Shown here in pieces: positions 6,379 through 8,046 of a DNA stretch of 8,046 nt. The DNA comes from Deltaproteobacteria bacterium RBG_16_44_11 (lineage in GTDB: Bacteria > Desulfobacterota > Syntrophia > Syntrophales > Smithellaceae), in the NCBI GenBank assembly GCA_001797845.1, contig MGQN01000009.1, forward strand, positions 1-8,046, read 5' to 3'. The notes under the pieces are model-generated. The model was given only the letters and a program-made list of their open reading frames with translations. It had not been told where the DNA came from and ran no database searches. Position numbers and translations under genes: made by a program. Within the stretch, counting starts at the first letter, position 1; each line of letters opens with the position of its first letter.

Positions 6379-6409
6379 CGTGCGATAATAGGTAAGGAGG
6401 TTGTGACTG

Positions 6410-6739
6410 ATGAGCAGTGAATTTTTGGGCATCGCCACGGATAATAACTTCGAAGACGAAGTTCTAAAAAGCGCCAAACCGGTGCTCATCGATTTCTGGG
6501 CGCCCTGGTGCGGACCATGCAAAGCCATTGGTCCTATTGTGGAAGAACTGGCCGGCCAGTTAAAAGACAGCGTTAAAGTCATGAAATTAAACATTGACGA
6601 AAATCAGAAAACAGCGGTTAATTTTGGCGTGCGCAGTATACCGACTCTTATTCTCTTTAAAGGCGGCAAAGTTGCCGATACGCTTGTTGGTCTTGTTCCC
6701 AAAGAAAAGCTGGAGGCGTTTGTAAAGAAAGTATTGTAA
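6410..6739 (+). CDS. trxA: Thioredoxin
   Basis: A 109-residue protein, the standard size of bacterial thioredoxin 1, which reduces disulphides in cytoplasmic proteins using electrons from thioredoxin reductase. The active site WCGPC is at residues 33-37 (Cys34, Cys37) in DFWAPWCGPCK, and the cis-proline loop SIPTLILF has Pro78. The buried Asp28 before the active-site strand (LIDFW) is present, as is the glycine-rich end VGLVPKE. No signal peptide, so it is cytosolic. A very strong ribosome site TAAGGAGG (6393-6400) lies 9 bases before the ATG. bamD follows after 29 bp with no terminator, so the two are probably co-transcribed. Confidence 0.96.
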   Translation: MSSEFLGIATDNNFEDEVLKSAKPVLIDFWAPWCGPCKAIGPIVEELAGQLKDSVKVMKLNIDENQKTAVNFGVRSIPTLILFKGGKVADTLVGLVPKEKLEAFVKKVL

Positions 6740-6768
6740 ATCAAGCACTTACTTCAAAAAGGGACATA

Positions 6769-7539
6769 ATGTATATAAAAATATTTCGTGAAGTTTCCAG
6801 GATTAGAATAATTATAACGGCATTAGTGCTGCTGTTTTTCCTAAGCGGTTGTTCTTTTTCTTTATTTAGCTTATTTAATAAGAAAGAGATGAGCAGAAAT
6901 ACGCCGGAGGGGCTTTACGCGCGCGGGGCGACTGAATATCAGGACAACAATTATAAAAAAGCGCGGGGATATTTTTTGCGGCTCAAAGAAGAATATCCTT
7001 TGCATGAGCTGACTATTTTAGCGAGAATAGGAATAGCCGATTCCTATTATAGCGACAAGGATTACGTGGAAGCGGAAGGTGAATATAATGACTTTATCGT
7101 TTTTCATCCCACTAATGAAAACGTTCCTTACGCCATTTACCAGATGGGAATGTGCCATTACAATCAAATAGAAGCGATTGATCGCGATCAAACTTCGACA
7201 GTTAAAGCAAGAAGAGAATTCGAAAAACTGATAACCCGTTATCCGCAGAGTAAATTTTCCACTATGGCTGAGAAATTACTTCGGGAATGCAAACAAAAAC
7301 TGGCGGAACAGGAATTTTATGTGGGCCAGTTTTATTTTAAGCAGAAAAAATATCAGGCGGCGCTGGCGCGTTTTGAGGCGATAGCACGTAATTACGCAAA
7401 TGTCGGCCTTGATTATAAGGTTGAATATTTCATCGATGAAACTAAAACGAAAATTGCCGAAGAAGAAAGGTTAAAAAAGGCCGAGCAAGATAAGATTAAT
7501 AAGGCCAAGCAGGAAAAAAGTAAAACCGCAAAAAATTAA
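6769..7539 (+). CDS. bamD: Outer-membrane assembly lipoprotein BamD
   Basis: A 256-residue lipoprotein of the BamD/YfiO family, part of the BAM complex that inserts beta-barrel proteins into the outer membrane. The N-terminus has a basic stretch, a hydrophobic core (about 13-24) and the lipobox LSGC with the lipidated Cys28. Mature sequence consists of TPR-like helical repeats: PEGLYARGATEYQDNNYKKA (46-65), IGIADSYYSDKDYVEAEGEY (88-107), a pair around YAIYQMGMCHYNQ (121-133), and YVGQFYFKQKKYQAALARFE (184-203), which match BamD's five-repeat plan. The tail (about 225-256) is highly charged and Lys-rich, longer than in E. coli. GGGA (6761-6764) is only 4 bases from the ATG, a weak ribosome site that may rely on coupling to trxA. 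The lipobox position supports this start. Confidence 0.88.
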   Translation: MYIKIFREVSRIRIIITALVLLFFLSGCSFSLFSLFNKKEMSRNTPEGLYARGATEYQDNNYKKARGYFLRLKEEYPLHELTILARIGIADSYYSDKDYVEAEGEYNDFIVFHPTNENVPYAIYQMGMCHYNQIEAIDRDQTSTVKARREFEKLITRYPQSKFSTMAEKLLRECKQKLAEQEFYVGQFYFKQKKYQAALARFEAIARNYANVGLDYKVEYFIDETKTKIAEEERLKKAEQDKINKAKQEKSKTAKN

Positions 7540-7632
7540 TACCAAACCGCTTTTATTGGTGGGACTGCCTTTAAATGTTTTTCTAACAAATCTATCAGCG
7601 GTTAAACTATCCAAACAATCACATACCGATAA

Positions 7633-7659
7633 TCAAGGCAAAATTTATTCTTGCCTTGA
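7633..7659 (+). terminator. 9-bp hairpin downstream of bamD, possible transcription end
   Basis: TCAAGGCAA (7633-7641) and TTGCCTTGA (7651-7659) pair perfectly around a 9-base AT-rich loop, about 95 bases after the bamD stop. The following bases (ATCTCTATT) are T-containing but not a run of T, so intrinsic termination would be weak; a factor-dependent or mRNA-stabilising role is equally possible. A shorter 5-bp stem (ACCAA 7541-7545 with TTGGT 7556-7560) directly follows the stop codon. Confidence 0.4.
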
Positions 7660-7687
7660 ATCTCTATTCATGATTATTAATGAGACT

Positions 7688-7801
7688 CGCTGAAAACGAA
7701 CGTAGTGAAGTTTGAAGCGTTAGCCGAATTAATCCCGATAGCGTGAGCGTATAACCTAGTACCCTAATTACCTGAAGGTCACGCGAGGGCACACGTCGGG
7801 A
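7688..7801. other. Nested complementary segments, candidate structured RNA or palindromic element
   Basis: This stretch of the 353-base gap between bamD and the last gene holds several paired segments. Hairpin 1: CGCT (7688-7691) pairs with AGCG (7716-7719) and AAAC (7694-7697) with GTTT (7710-7713), separated by GA facing GA, a possible tandem sheared G-A step; a second GA/GA step can form nearer the loop. Hairpin 2: TCCCGA (7733-7738) with TCGGGA (7796-7801), enclosing GCGTGA (7741-7746) with TCACGC (7779-7784) and CCT with AGG further in. I do not recognise a known riboswitch, tRNA or attC site. The strand of a possible RNA is unknown, and a promoter-like hexamer right after it argues it may lie upstream of the next transcript. 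Confidence 0.4.
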
Positions 7802-7802
7802 G

Positions 7803-7830
7803 TTGACACTATTTATTTTAAAAATATTTA
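7803..7830 (+). promoter_or_regulatory. Candidate promoter for the acyltransferase gene
   Basis: A perfect -35 hexamer TTGACA (7803-7808) begins 2 bases after the end of the structured stretch. TATTTA (7825-7830, spacer 16) or TATTCT (7829-7834, spacer 20) could be the -10; both are moderate matches. It lies 62 bases before the chosen start codon. Confidence 0.45.
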
Positions 7831-7892
7831 TTCTGTATGCCTTGCTCATATGTGTTTTTACCGGTCATAAAATCAATTATGAGGATGCGGTA

Positions 7893-8046
7893 ATGTTAAA
7901 AGAAGTGCGCAAATTAGCTCAGACGAAAATTGCCGGAGTTGTTCTTTATTGGGCAATGAGGCTGTACTCGGCGATGTTTCGTCTCAAAATAGAAAACGAA
8001 TCCCAATGGCTCGATTATCTGGAGCAGGGTGGAAAAGTGCTGCTTT
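7893..8046 (+). CDS. N-terminal part of a DUF374 / lysophospholipid-acyltransferase-like protein (partial)
   Basis: The first 51 codons of a gene that runs off the right edge. The protein begins with a basic stretch, then GVVLYWAMRLYSAMFRLKIE (15-34) and a segment ending GGKVLL. This pattern, an amphipathic or membrane-associated helix with L-Y-W-x-x-R-L-Y, then a basic strand leading to 'G-x-VLL', is the start of DUF374-type acyltransferases that act on membrane lipids, often near lipid A genes. The catalytic HX4D motif would lie beyond the window. GAGGA (7881-7885) is 7 bases before the ATG. The frame stays open upstream for some distance, so a longer N-terminus cannot be excluded, but no ribosome site supports one. 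The assignment rests on a short piece. Confidence 0.6.
   Translation, partial: MLKEVRKLAQTKIAGVVLYWAMRLYSAMFRLKIENESQWLDYLEQGGKVLL

Noticed and set aside
7688..7730. attC-like site (GTTAGCC near 7719)
   Set aside because: The core does not fit GTTRRRY, no partner RYYYAAC is placed correctly, and there is no integron integrase.
7664..7849. 61-codon minus-strand open frame across the structured stretch
   Set aside because: It overlaps the complementary segments, has no recognisable domain and reads like translated repeat sequence.

Overview
The window looks like part of a Gram-negative bacterial chromosome of moderate GC. The bamD gene (outer-membrane assembly lipoprotein) implies an outer membrane. 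A paaK-type CoA ligase next to a tandem ACT-domain gene, together with long palindromic intergenic repeats, is reminiscent of anaerobic Desulfobacterota (Syntrophales-like). That placement is an inference from gene content and not a proven assignment.

Layout, left to right. (1) 1-321, minus strand: a frameshifted, apparently decayed PAS/PAC sensor fragment that runs off the left edge. (2) 325-638: AT-rich non-coding DNA ending in a regulatory-looking stretch with a 9-bp dyad and a direct repeat. (3) 639-3534: three co-directional genes, an MBL-fold hydrolase with a C-terminal winged-helix-like tail, a phenylacetate-CoA-ligase-type adenylating enzyme (paaK) and a stand-alone double-ACT protein. 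(4) Two long interrupted palindromes of about 126 and 132 bp begin right at the stop codons of paaK and of the ACT gene. (5) 3701-4135: an unrecognised small protein built from two copies of a ~52-residue Cys-containing repeat. (6) 4236-5525: a CNNM/CorC-type membrane protein (DUF21, CBS pair, CorC_HlyC domain), convergent with (7) a minus-strand nucleoside/methylthioadenosine phosphorylase-family gene. (8) Divergent from the latter are thioredoxin and bamD, 29 bp apart and probably one transcript. (9) 7540-7892: non-coding DNA with a 9-bp hairpin, then about 115 nt of nested complementary segments that could fold as RNA, then a TTGACA promoter-like hexamer, leading into (10) the 5' end of a DUF374-like acyltransferase that runs off the right edge.

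MBL hydrolase, PaaK and the ACT protein plausibly form one aromatic-acid/acyl-CoA module, in which PaaK activates an arylacetate, the ACT protein may sense an amino acid or related ligand, and the hydrolase has an unknown substrate. Thioredoxin, bamD and the acyltransferase are housekeeping genes for redox balance and the cell envelope. The least explained parts are the two palindromic elements, the duplicated Cys-repeat protein, and the structured stretch before the last gene.
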